From: Christensenella sp. UBA7868
GTDB taxonomy: Bacteria; Bacillota; Clostridia; Christensenellales; UBA1242
DNA: 8,716 nucleotides
Direction: 5' to 3'
Assembly: GCA_002501285.1 (NCBI GenBank)
Contig: DLSG01000050.1
Location: 1-8,716, forward strand
The position numbers were made by a program, and so were the translations under genes. Shown here one piece after another: positions 1-6,869 of the stretch (positions are counted from its first letter, which is position 1; every line of letters begins with the position of its first letter). The notes below the pieces were generated by a model. It saw only the letters and a list, made by a program, of their open reading frames with translations. It was not told where the DNA came from and did not search any database.

Positions 1-889
1 TTAATGATATTTCATTAAAAGTTTTATTAGTTGATTTTTTTATATTTTTAATTAATTGATTATAATAAAAAATTTCATATTGATTAATCATTTCTTTAAC
101 TTCATCAAGTTTTTCTTGGTTAAACGAACCATCAGAATTTATATGCCTATTTCCATACGCGCAATAAAGCATTTTTAAATCATTTGGGCTTAATATCGCT
201 GGATTTTTTCTTACATTTGCGTTCATAATACTTGTTTCATCTATATATCCATAATACATATCATTTAACCCAAGACTATGCAAAAGTTCGTGTTTTATAG
301 TTCGTAATTGAGAATTATCATCACTATTATTAAAACTATTAGGATTAAAATATATATCAGATTTATAAATATAAGCATTTGTTTGCGTTTCATTTAATTC
401 TTCTAACGTGTAATTGTTAAAGTAATAGTGATTTTCACCATTTACATTTTCAGCCATTTGGCTATACGAAAAACTTATTGAAGAATCTTTCTTTTTAAGT
501 TTTGTGTTAAAAGTTTGTTCATCAACAAAAACAAAGTTATAATTATCATTAAAATAATCAAAAATATCGTTAAAATTATTTATCACCTTATGAATTTTTG
601 TTTGAACATCTTCTGAAACTTTTTCATCGATATAAAGATAAATCTCTTTGCTAGCGTTTGGCTTTAATCTTAAAATCCCACCATTACGCCAATTATCATC
701 AATTTTTGTATTATCCATAAGACTCATATTAGCATCTAATTCTTCTTTTACAACCGAAAAATATGTTCTATTCTTTAAATAGTCATAATCTTCTTGCTTA
801 ACGGTTAAAGCACAAGCACTAGATATAAGTTCAGTTGTACCAATAAAAGTAGCAATGGTTTGCTTTATTATTTTTTTTATTTTATTCAT
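1..889 (-). CDS. Probable exported metzincin-type zinc metalloprotease (3' end beyond window)
   Basis: An open frame of 296 codons starts at the ATG at 889 and leaves the window at its left edge without a stop, so the C-terminus is missing. The N-terminus (MNKIKKIIKQ, then a moderately hydrophobic stretch ending near SSAC) looks like a weak export signal. Residues 200-210 read HELLHSLGLND, an HExxHxxGxxD zinc site: His200, His204 and Asp210 would bind zinc and Glu201 would be the general base. A Met-turn (SIMN, Met222) follows, and then LSPNDLKMLYCAYG, which resembles the end of matrixin catalytic domains. Zinc motif plus Met-turn at the right distance marks the metzincin clan. Aspartate as third ligand is known in snapalysin-type members, whereas classical matrixins use histidine. 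The substrate cannot be told. There is no Shine-Dalgarno sequence, and a sigma-A-like promoter ends six bases before the ATG. The frame was translated by hand, and the family call rests on motifs only. Confidence 0.8.
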   Translation of the reverse strand, partial: MNKIKKIIKQTIATFIGTTELISSACALTVKQEDYDYLKNRTYFSVVKEELDANMSLMDNTKIDDNWRNGGILRLKPNASKEIYLYIDEKVSEDVQTKIHKVINNFNDIFDYFNDNYNFVFVDEQTFNTKLKKKDSSISFSYSQMAENVNGENHYYFNNYTLEELNETQTNAYIYKSDIYFNPNSFNNSDDNSQLRTIKHELLHSLGLNDMYYGYIDETSIMNANVRKNPAILSPNDLKMLYCAYGNRHINSDGSFNQEKLDEVKEMINQYEIFYYNQLIKNIKKSTNKTFNEISL

Positions 890-895
890 ATTTTA

Positions 896-924
896 ATATT
901 ACCATAAAATTACTTTATTGTCAA
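896..924 (-). promoter_or_regulatory. Sigma-A-type promoter of the metalloprotease gene
   Basis: TTGACA at 919-924 is a perfect -35 box. A 17-base spacer separates it from TAATAT at 896-901 (4 of 6 matches to the -10 consensus). Only six bases lie between the -10 box and the ATG at 889, so transcription should begin at or within a base of the start codon. Confidence 0.6.
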
Positions 925-931
925 TGAACAT

Positions 932-966
932 AAAAAAAGAATTGCTTTCTAATTTATTAGCAATTC
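932..966 (-). terminator. Intrinsic terminator after the Rho-like gene
   Basis: An 8-bp perfect stem (GAATTGCT at 939-946 with AGCAATTC at 959-966) and a 12-base loop are followed on the minus strand by seven Ts (938-932). It lies about 66 bases past the Rho-like stop codon and just upstream of the next promoter, so it separates the two transcription units. A T-run at 969-973 could also let it work on the plus strand. Confidence 0.7.
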
Positions 967-1032
967 AGTTTTTGTTTTATTTAATAAGTATTTTTACTTT
1001 TATAGGAATATTATTTATTACAATTTTAAAAA

Positions 1033-2328
1033 TTATTTATTAAGCATTTTTAGTTTGTTTAATTCAGATTTTGTTAAAATTTTTTCAATATTTAATGTTT
1101 TACATTCATTTTCTTTAAGTTCATAATCGTATTTAGCATAATTATATGAAATAATATTGTTAAACAAGTTTTCATAAGAACAAGTGTTTTTTGCTTCAAT
1201 ACCCGCAAAAACTGTTAAACTCCCCACGCTTTGAGTAAACTTACCAAGCATAACAATTTCTTTAACATGATTTACCGCAAGTACCGCACTTTCACTATTT
1301 GAAAATTTTTGAAGGATATATTGATTTTCATAATATTTTTCAAATTTTGTTAAGTCGTTAATATACAAAACAACATTTTCACCTTCTTCTACTTTTCTAA
1401 GCAAATTATTAATTCTAACTTCAAGTTCCAAATTAAAATCTGCTGACTTTGTAAAATTGTTGCTTAAAACATAAAAATTTGAATAAGATAAAAGTTCATA
1501 ATAGTTTTCTGGCGTCTCATCAATTAAAATCATTAATCCTTTAAAATTGTTTTCACCAGTTGTTAAACGATGTAGAATTGAACAATTTAGTTGATTCGCT
1601 CCTTCACTTTTAAGCAAAATTCTTTGACCAGCGGCAAGTGGGCAAAATAAATCGATTGATTTGAAAATTTGGTCATCATCAGGATAAATATTTGTTTTTA
1701 TTTTGTTTTTAGGATTTAGTGCAATTAAATTCGTAAAATCTTCCGCTCTTTGAAAATCGGTTGTTACAACGTTTTGATTTACAGAATAAATTTCTTTTAA
1801 TACAAAAGGCTTATTTTGATCAATAAACACATATTTTCCACTAATTTCATCACCTGTTTTAAGTTTATAGAACTCTGTTTGAATATTGTTTATGAACACC
1901 AAATTTTTGCTTGATTCATCAATTTTATCAATAAAGCAAAGTGAATATTCGTTTTTAGCATAAACTTTAACTATTCCACTAAAACAATATTCATTCGTGC
2001 CAAACTCATTTACATTCAAATTAATTTCATTGTCATTAAAAACATTTGTAAATCTTGTTGGATTACTTTCTTTTTCACGTTCTTGAATTGTTTTTTTAGG
2101 AACAATAACTTCAATGAAATCGTTAATTGTTGTTATATTTTTTGGAGGTCTACCTTGTTTTGTAGTTTTTATATAAGGTTCATCTTCCCCTTTAATTACT
2201 CTCATTATTTTTTCAATAAGTTCTTGCTTTTTTAGCGTTGTTGGAGAATATACCCCAACTTCTCTTGCAATATTTCTTATTTCAAATATTCCAAGTTCTT
2301 GCAAATTTTGTTCATTAATTTTATCCAT
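1033..2328 (-). CDS. Rho-like protein with a degenerate ATPase site (pseudo-Rho)
   Basis: This 431-residue protein has the layout of transcription terminator Rho. Residues about 4-48 form a SAP-like Rho N-terminal domain. An AT-hook-like GRPPK lies at 59-63. An RNA-binding (cold-shock-like) domain spans about 113-185 and includes LKTGDEISGK, close to the conserved LRTGDxISGK of Rho. A Rho/RecA-like ATPase fold spans about 201-431. Rho landmarks persist: FTNLIALNP, IDLFCPLAAGQR, LMILIDETPEN (the catalytic-Glu segment), NVVLYINDLTKF (Walker B strand) and GSLTVFAG. The P-loop is gone: where Rho has PPKAGKTT this protein has a KSEGANQLN-like stretch without the Gly-Lys-Thr core, and the Walker B Asp and the C-terminal arginine-finger region look altered. 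It therefore probably binds RNA or Rho but should not hydrolyse ATP by the normal mechanism. The start at 2328 fits the Rho N-domain and a promoter just upstream. An in-frame ATG at 2403 would add 25 lysine-rich residues of no recognised kind. Neither start has a Shine-Dalgarno sequence. Confidence 0.8.
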   Translation of the reverse strand: MDKINEQNLQELGIFEIRNIAREVGVYSPTTLKKQELIEKIMRVIKGEDEPYIKTTKQGRPPKNITTINDFIEVIVPKKTIQEREKESNPTRFTNVFNDNEINLNVNEFGTNEYCFSGIVKVYAKNEYSLCFIDKIDESSKNLVFINNIQTEFYKLKTGDEISGKYVFIDQNKPFVLKEIYSVNQNVVTTDFQRAEDFTNLIALNPKNKIKTNIYPDDDQIFKSIDLFCPLAAGQRILLKSEGANQLNCSILHRLTTGENNFKGLMILIDETPENYYELLSYSNFYVLSNNFTKSADFNLELEVRINNLLRKVEEGENVVLYINDLTKFEKYYENQYILQKFSNSESAVLAVNHVKEIVMLGKFTQSVGSLTVFAGIEAKNTCSYENLFNNIISYNYAKYDYELKENECKTLNIEKILTKSELNKLKMLNK

Positions 2329-2334
2329 GTTCAA

Positions 2335-2363
2335 ATTATATCTTATTTTTTTAAAAATGTCTA
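2335..2363 (-). promoter_or_regulatory. Sigma-A-type promoter of the Rho-like gene
   Basis: TAGACA at 2358-2363 (5 of 6 to the -35 consensus), a 17-base spacer and a perfect TATAAT at 2335-2340. The -10 box ends six bases before the ATG at 2328, the same geometry as the protease promoter, and it supports 2328 as the start. The DNA is AT-rich, so a chance TATAAT is possible, but the 17-base spacing and good -35 box argue for a real promoter. Confidence 0.6.
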
Positions 2364-2390
2364 GTTTTTTACAAAAATAATTTTTGTTTC

Positions 2391-2410
2391 CATTTTTTAC
2401 CATTTTTTAC
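2391..2410. repeat. Two tandem copies of a 10-bp sequence
   Basis: CATTTTTTAC occurs twice back to back (2391-2400 and 2401-2410). On the minus strand each copy contains an ATG, and one of these is the alternative upstream start of the Rho-like gene at 2403. It lies just upstream of the Rho-like promoter. Its function is unknown and it may be slippage. Confidence 0.6.
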
Positions 2411-2475
2411 AAATATAAATATAAACACAAATTAAAAATCAAGAAAATATCGATTAATGAAATTTATAAATTTAT

Positions 2476-2505
2476 AAAAAAAAGACCATTAAATGGTCTT
2501 TTTTT
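2476..2505 (-). terminator. Intrinsic terminator of the spoIIR-sleB-ypeB unit, overlapping the ypeB stop
   Basis: A GC-containing stem (GACCAT at 2484-2489 with ATGGTC at 2493-2498, three-base loop) is extended by an A8 tract (2476-2483) that pairs with T7 (2499-2505). Read on the minus strand it ends in eight Ts. Its first arm begins within the TAA stop codon of ypeB (2504-2506). The symmetry should allow termination in both directions. Confidence 0.85.
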
Positions 2506-3826
2506 ACATCATAAGTTTGCCGTCCAAAGTATCTATTACTCTTAAAACATTTTCTTCTTGAAGAGTATCGGCGTTAATATAAACATAATATACATAATCG
2601 TTATATGTGCACTTAAATTCATAACATAAAACTTCTTTATTAAATTCAAGTGGAATTAACGCTTTCTTTTCGGTTTCTATTGTAAGAAGTTTAGACACTT
2701 TATCTCTTGCCTGACTTGCTGTTTTCGTAGGTGATGTATTAGTTCTTTCAGTTTTATTATAAGCATAAGTACGAGCTTCCCAACCAATTATCTCGCCACT
2801 GTCACAACTAATTTTTACTTTAATCATTTCGGGATAAATTATTGTATCATTTTTTATTGTGCAAAGATTTACATAAGCACAATTATTAATTTTTGTACTC
2901 CAAACCGCTTTTACATCATCAATTTCAAGCATTTTTGCAAATTCTTCCGCTTTCTGCTCGCAATCTTCTAAACTAAAATTGTCATTCACCGTTTTTTGAA
3001 AACTTGAAATAGTAATAATAAGCCCACCCTTTTTTGCAACTTGCAAGTAGTATTCATGTCCATTATTTAGTGTCATATTAAAATTATATGTTGCAATTTT
3101 ACCAGTGCTTTCTTCTTTAAAATCTATTCTTTTAACATCATAATCTTTAAAAAGTTCTTGGAGTTCATGACTTACTTGGTCAAGTTTATATTCTTCACCG
3201 CTTAAACCTTTAACTTCTTTGTTAATAACCGAATCAGAGAAAGGTCCGTCATAAATTAAAGTTGGGTAATCAATTCCTGTTTCTTGCATAGATGTAAATG
3301 TCGCATTAAAACTTGAATCTTTTAAATTTACATTTTTTAAAATACTATAATTATTTTGGATTTGATAAGCGTATTCGTTTATTATTTGTTGAACTTTTAA
3401 ACAAAAAGTATAAAGGTCTTGCAAACTTTTATAATCTTCATCGCTTATATCTTGATTATTATTTAATTTATCAAATAAATAATAACTAAATCCGCCCATT
3501 TGATTTACAAATTTCGTAGTTTCTGTTATTGCTTCATGATTAATTGGAAGACGACTTAAACTATTTTGAGTAAGATTACACTGCTCATAAAGTTTATAAA
3601 ATAATTTTTTTTGTTGAGTTTTATCACTACTGATTAAAACTTTTGAAAGTGTTACTTCAATATCGTTTACACTTGAAACAACTTCATAAAAATTTCTTTG
3701 ATAAGCACTTTCTAAACTACCACTTACATTGGCCAGATTATTTGTTGTTGTAACGAAGCCAACGGTTAAAAGTCCTGTTAAAATTGCAAAGACTACAACA
3801 ACTGCAATAACTTGTCTTGTTTTCAT
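2504..3826 (-). CDS. ypeB: Germination protein YpeB
   Basis: This 440-residue protein has one N-terminal membrane segment (about residues 5-27). A helical N-domain follows, then the signature IDYPTLIYDGPFSD at 185-198, and a C-terminal half with two PepSY-like units (about 285-350 and 366-432). In the known family YpeB is a spore protein that partners SleB, and each protects the other from loss in the dormant spore. During germination YpeB is cleaved and SleB becomes active on the cortex. The length is close to the usual 450 residues. The gene lies nine bases after sleB, and its AAGGAGG ribosome site overlaps the sleB stop codon, so translation is probably coupled. It is the last gene of the spoIIR-sleB-ypeB unit, and forespore expression is inferred from its family and the operon head. 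Confidence 0.93.
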   Translation of the reverse strand: MKTRQVIAVVVVFAILTGLLTVGFVTTTNNLANVSGSLESAYQRNFYEVVSSVNDIEVTLSKVLISSDKTQQKKLFYKLYEQCNLTQNSLSRLPINHEAITETTKFVNQMGGFSYYLFDKLNNNQDISDEDYKSLQDLYTFCLKVQQIINEYAYQIQNNYSILKNVNLKDSSFNATFTSMQETGIDYPTLIYDGPFSDSVINKEVKGLSGEEYKLDQVSHELQELFKDYDVKRIDFKEESTGKIATYNFNMTLNNGHEYYLQVAKKGGLIITISSFQKTVNDNFSLEDCEQKAEEFAKMLEIDDVKAVWSTKINNCAYVNLCTIKNDTIIYPEMIKVKISCDSGEIIGWEARTYAYNKTERTNTSPTKTASQARDKVSKLLTIETEKKALIPLEFNKEVLCYEFKCTYNDYVYYVYINADTLQEENVLRVIDTLDGKLMM

Positions 3827-3835
3827 AAATCCTCC

Positions 3836-4510
3836 TTACACCGCAAACACATGGTTACCAATTGTTACCACTGTTGTTCTTGAAAATATCCAACTGCTGG
3901 TTGCAGTTTTTGGATTGTAATAATAAATACTTCCATAACTTGGATCCCAACCATTTAAAGCATCTTGTGCTGCTTGATATGCGGTTGAATTTGGCTCTAA
4001 TTCAAACTGTCCATCATGAAGAGCGGTAAAAGCCCAAGGCTGATAAATTACGCCTTCTAATGTGTTAGGAAAGCCAGGATTTTCAACCCTGTTTAAAACA
4101 ACAGCACCAACAGCAACTTGTCCAACATAAGGTTCTCCTCGTGCTTCGGAATAAATAAGTTTCGCAAGCAAATATAGGTCGCTGTTTGTTTGACTTGATG
4201 CCGAAACTCCCAAACTTGCAGTTGTAGCGGCATCTATTTTTCCCGAAACTTCAAGCCCGTTTTTTTCTTGATAAGATTTTAATGCCAAAATTGTTTCATT
4301 ATCAAAAATGCCATCAATTTTTCCGTCATATAGTCCTAAATTTGAAAGTTTGCTTTGCACAATTCTAGTTTGAAGCATATTTTGCGTAAGATTTATTCCT
4401 TGCACATTCAAATTTCCGCCAACGAATGCCGAAAGAGTAATATATGCCATAAGCACAAAAACCATTAAAGATAACGTTAGCACTAATTTTAAATTTTTAT
4501 TTTTTATCAT
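3836..4510 (-). CDS. sleB: Spore cortex-lytic enzyme SleB
   Basis: A 224-residue protein with an N-terminal membrane or signal segment (about residues 6-30), a peptidoglycan-binding type 1 domain (about 46-100, with LGLYDGKIDGIFD) and a C-terminal Hydrolase_2 domain (about 113-224). The catalytic glutamate is expected to be Glu122 in LIYSEARGEPYVGQ, and VAVGAVVLNRVENPGFP and GVIYQPWAFTA are typical SleB blocks. SleB is a lytic transglycosylase that cuts muramic-delta-lactam cortex during germination, with YpeB as its partner. I place the start at the ATG at 4510 because AGAGGTGA sits at proper spacing before it. A GTG at 4516 would give a GTGA overlap with spoIIR but has no ribosome site of its own. 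The spoIIR stop codon lies inside this Shine-Dalgarno region, a mark of coupled translation. The domain order and length are standard. Confidence 0.95.
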   Translation of the reverse strand: MIKNKNLKLVLTLSLMVFVLMAYITLSAFVGGNLNVQGINLTQNMLQTRIVQSKLSNLGLYDGKIDGIFDNETILALKSYQEKNGLEVSGKIDAATTASLGVSASSQTNSDLYLLAKLIYSEARGEPYVGQVAVGAVVLNRVENPGFPNTLEGVIYQPWAFTALHDGQFELEPNSTAYQAAQDALNGWDPSYGSIYYYNPKTATSSWIFSRTTVVTIGNHVFAV

Positions 4511-4512
4511 AC

Positions 4513-5058
4513 TCACCTCTTAAAAAATTTATTTATGATTTCAATCAGTTTGCTTTTATATGTAATATTACCCATTTTTGAGCTTTCATACATAAAGCAT
4601 AGTGGTGGATATGCCACGCACCACCAATTGTTTCCTTCGGCCTGTCCAAGTTCTATTATTATTGCATCATAATAGCCACTAACAAGAGTTACATCTTGAT
4701 AGGTTCTGGTTGGAAAATACTCGTTTTTAACTTTAATATTGCTTTTATAATTAAATCCTTTTTCTTTTAAAACTGAATTTACATAATTTTGAAGTTTCTC
4801 TTTATTTTTAACAAAATATTCAGCCAAATCTTCTTTATTATCAATTTCCGAAATATCTTTTGTAATTAGGCTTAAAACCTTATTTTTGACCTCGTATTTA
4901 ACATTTTGGTCACATTCTTCATTGCTATTCGCCCTGATATGCAAACGCAAATAATCGGCGTTTTTAAGGCTTGTTTGATTAGATTGATTAATGAATACAC
5001 AACCCACTATAAAAACAAAGAAAAACAAACAAATAACTACAATTTTAAAATATTTCAT
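4513..5058 (-). CDS. spoIIR: Stage II sporulation protein R
   Basis: A 181-residue exported protein. Residues about 4-20 are hydrophobic and end in IVGC (17-20), which fits a lipobox. Family blocks follow: LRLHIRANSNEECDQ (37-51) and, near the C-terminus, FPTRTYQDVTLVSGYYDAI and NNWWCVAYPPLCF (143-155). SpoIIR is made in the forespore under sigma-F and secreted into the space between the two membranes. There it triggers the protease SpoIIGA to process pro-sigma-E in the mother cell. Here it is the first gene of a unit with sleB and ypeB, an arrangement that places an early forespore signal and late germination proteins on one message. The ATG at 5058 has no Shine-Dalgarno sequence, and a sigma-F-like promoter lies directly upstream. 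Confidence 0.94.
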   Translation of the reverse strand: MKYFKIVVICLFFFVFIVGCVFINQSNQTSLKNADYLRLHIRANSNEECDQNVKYEVKNKVLSLITKDISEIDNKEDLAEYFVKNKEKLQNYVNSVLKEKGFNYKSNIKVKNEYFPTRTYQDVTLVSGYYDAIIIELGQAEGNNWWCVAYPPLCFMYESSKMGNITYKSKLIEIINKFFKR

Positions 5059-5065
5059 GTTTAAA

Positions 5066-5093
5066 ATTGTTTACACTTTCAAGTTTTTTAAAC
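5066..5093 (-). promoter_or_regulatory. Candidate sigma-F-type forespore promoter of spoIIR
   Basis: GTTTA at 5089-5093 (4 of 5 to the sigma-F -35 GTATA), a 14-base spacer and GTAAACAAT at 5066-5074 (4 of 5 defined bases of GGnnAnAnT). The family's known sigma-F control is part of the reason for the call. The -10 region ends seven bases before the ATG, so the 5' leader would be absent or a base or two long. The match is imperfect and sits in AT-rich DNA. Confidence 0.4.
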
Positions 5094-5170
5094 ATAATTA
5101 TAAAATTCTTATTGAAATTTTTTAATCAAGAAAATAGAAGCAGAATAATTTTAAATTAAAACTAATATTA

Positions 5171-5208
5171 AAAAAACATCAAAACAATTATCCGTTTTGA
5201 TGTTTTTT
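5171..5208 (-). terminator. Strong intrinsic terminator after the SipL-like gene
   Basis: A 9-bp perfect stem (CATCAAAAC at 5177-5185 with GTTTTGATG at 5194-5202) has an 8-base loop and is flanked by A6 (5171-5176) and T6 (5203-5208), which extend the stem and give a T-tail in either direction. It lies about 70 bases past the SipL-like stop and separates that unit from spoIIR. Confidence 0.85.
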
Positions 5209-5279
5209 ATTACATATTTTATCAAAAATTCTTTTTTACTTATAAATAAACTTTTAAATTACAATTTGTTAAATAAAAA

Positions 5280-6800
5280 CTATTTATCTGTTCCTTTAAA
5301 CAAAACAATTTTTTCATCTTCGTTAAGTGGAAGATTTAAGTTTGGATTTTGATCTAAAATCAATTCAGGCTTAGCAAGTAAACCTTTTGAAATATCCCAC
5401 AAAGTGTTTCCCTTTCTTGCAAAATAAATTTGAAGGCACGCTTCTTTTGGCGTTAAGGCTTCGCCTATTTCCACCCCAGTTAAAGCCATTTCTTCACTTG
5501 TGCTAAACACATTAACACAAATTGCAAGTTCAACATCAAGATTAATTTCTTTTCCTTTTTTACACTTACAATCAATCTCTTTAACCATAACCGCAGTTGT
5601 AATATCATCGCCGTCTTGCATTTCTTCAAATCTGTTTTCAACACTAAACGGAACTTCAATTACAACCGAATTTAACCTTTCGGTTTCGTCGTCATCTTCC
5701 ATAAACACAACATTGACACTCGCTAAGCCCTCAACAACGACATTGTCTCCGTTTTTGTAAGCGTTTGTAACATTGATATTTTCTGGATAGCAACTTATTA
5801 CTTTTACAATTCTTGGTGCATCTTCACCAATTTCTAAACTTCCGTCAATTCTTTCATCAAAGCATTTAAAAAGGTTTTTACCAGCCACTTTAAAACTTTC
5901 TATGTTCAAATTTAACTTGTTTTTTAAACTATATGCATCAACAGAAACTTCGTGACTAACTGTTTGAAGATAAACATAATCAACATCTACTGGAATAGTA
6001 AATTTCACAACATTTTCTTCATTATTAGTTTCAATATTAGTAGTTATTTGACAATTGTTTATAAAAGTTCTAAAAATCATTAAACCTTCTTTTGTAACAT
6101 TTTCGGCTTCAAGTTCTTCTTTAAATTTATAAACTTTACAAAACTGCTTTAATTCTTTGTTTTCTTCCCCAGTCTCATAAAGACAACTAAACGAGATAAT
6201 TCCTTCAACTGTAAAATAATCTGTTCCTAAACTATAATCTAAAACTTTTACGCAGGCATTCGTGCTTAAAATTTTGTTAATCGGTTCTTTACTATTAAAA
6301 GTTTCTTCAAAATTAAAACTAGCCTTGTCGCACTTATTTAAAGTTTTATATTCAACAAAATTACTATTAGTAATAATATCTTCATCACTTGTTACATAAG
6401 AATTAACACTTTCAGTAACCAACCCTTCAACCATTGTTTCCACAGTTGCGTTTAATTTTACATCATCTACTGACGGAACAACTTTAAGTTCAATTACATC
6501 AGTTTTAAATAAAGCACAAGTATTTGTAGAAACTTCGGAATTTTCCACTTTGCCCGAAAAACTTTCACTTGAATCTAGTGAAAATAATTCTCCAAGTTCG
6601 TTTGCATACACCACATTAAAACATACTGTACCATTAAATTTTAGTTCCCCATTAATGGCTTCATAGTTGTTAATAACGCTTGTTGCTTTTGTGCATAAAA
6701 TTTTTGCTATGTTGTTTTCTGTAAATAAACTTGTTGTCACATCATTTTGAGTACTTCCCAAATTTCTTCTAAAAGTGCTATTAATTGTGTTTTGCTCCAT
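5280..6800 (-). CDS. sipL: SipL-like SPOCS (DUF3794) and LysM domain protein
   Basis: A 506-residue protein without a signal peptide. I see three regions with the SPOCS/DUF3794 pattern, at about residues 30-150, 165-295 and 325-450. Each has a strand block such as VEGIISFSCLY or VEGLASVNVVF, and a closing block, clearest at VKEIDCKCKKGKEINLDVELAICVNVF. A C-terminal LysM domain follows (about 460-503, FARKGNTLWDIS...ILDQNPNLN). In Clostridioides difficile SipL has the same ending and uses its LysM domain to hold the coat base protein SpoIVA on the forespore surface. A mother-cell role in coat attachment is inferred here. The start at 6800 has AGGGGG nine bases upstream. The gene follows veg by 69 bases with no terminator between, so some co-transcription is possible. 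Another SPOCS-type spore protein is the main alternative. Confidence 0.82.
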   Translation of the reverse strand: MEQNTINSTFRRNLGSTQNDVTTSLFTENNIAKILCTKATSVINNYEAINGELKFNGTVCFNVVYANELGELFSLDSSESFSGKVENSEVSTNTCALFKTDVIELKVVPSVDDVKLNATVETMVEGLVTESVNSYVTSDEDIITNSNFVEYKTLNKCDKASFNFEETFNSKEPINKILSTNACVKVLDYSLGTDYFTVEGIISFSCLYETGEENKELKQFCKVYKFKEELEAENVTKEGLMIFRTFINNCQITTNIETNNEENVVKFTIPVDVDYVYLQTVSHEVSVDAYSLKNKLNLNIESFKVAGKNLFKCFDERIDGSLEIGEDAPRIVKVISCYPENINVTNAYKNGDNVVVEGLASVNVVFMEDDDETERLNSVVIEVPFSVENRFEEMQDGDDITTAVMVKEIDCKCKKGKEINLDVELAICVNVFSTSEEMALTGVEIGEALTPKEACLQIYFARKGNTLWDISKGLLAKPELILDQNPNLNLPLNEDEKIVLFKGTDK

Positions 6801-6828
6801 TAAACATTTCCCCCTAATAATCTATAAT

Positions 6829-6836
6829 ATTGTATA
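6829..6836 (-). promoter_or_regulatory. Possible sigma-E-like -10 element of the SipL-like gene
   Basis: TATACAAT differs by one base from the sigma-E -10 consensus CATACAAT and lies 28 bases before the start codon. I found no convincing -35 element at the usual spacing. The suggestion leans on SipL being a sigma-E target in C. difficile. Confidence 0.25.
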
Positions 6837-6869
6837 AGCGAAAAAAATGTTTTAGAACAAAATTTTAAT

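Noticed and set aside
2329..2403. 25-residue N-terminal extension of the Rho-like protein from the ATG at 2403
   Set aside because: It lies over the predicted promoter, has no ribosome site and has no similarity to Rho; the ATG at 2328 fits the Rho N-domain better.
3729..3920. Short open frame on the plus strand across the sleB-ypeB junction
   Set aside because: It is antisense to the YpeB membrane segment and the SleB C-terminus and has no support of its own.
4511..4516. GTG start for sleB with a GTGA overlap with spoIIR
   Set aside because: No ribosome site precedes it, and the GTG itself is part of the AGAGGTGA site that serves the ATG at 4510.
5500..5760. Ser/Thr-rich open frame on the plus strand inside the SipL-like gene
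   Set aside because: It lies wholly antisense to a well-supported gene and has no recognisable domain.
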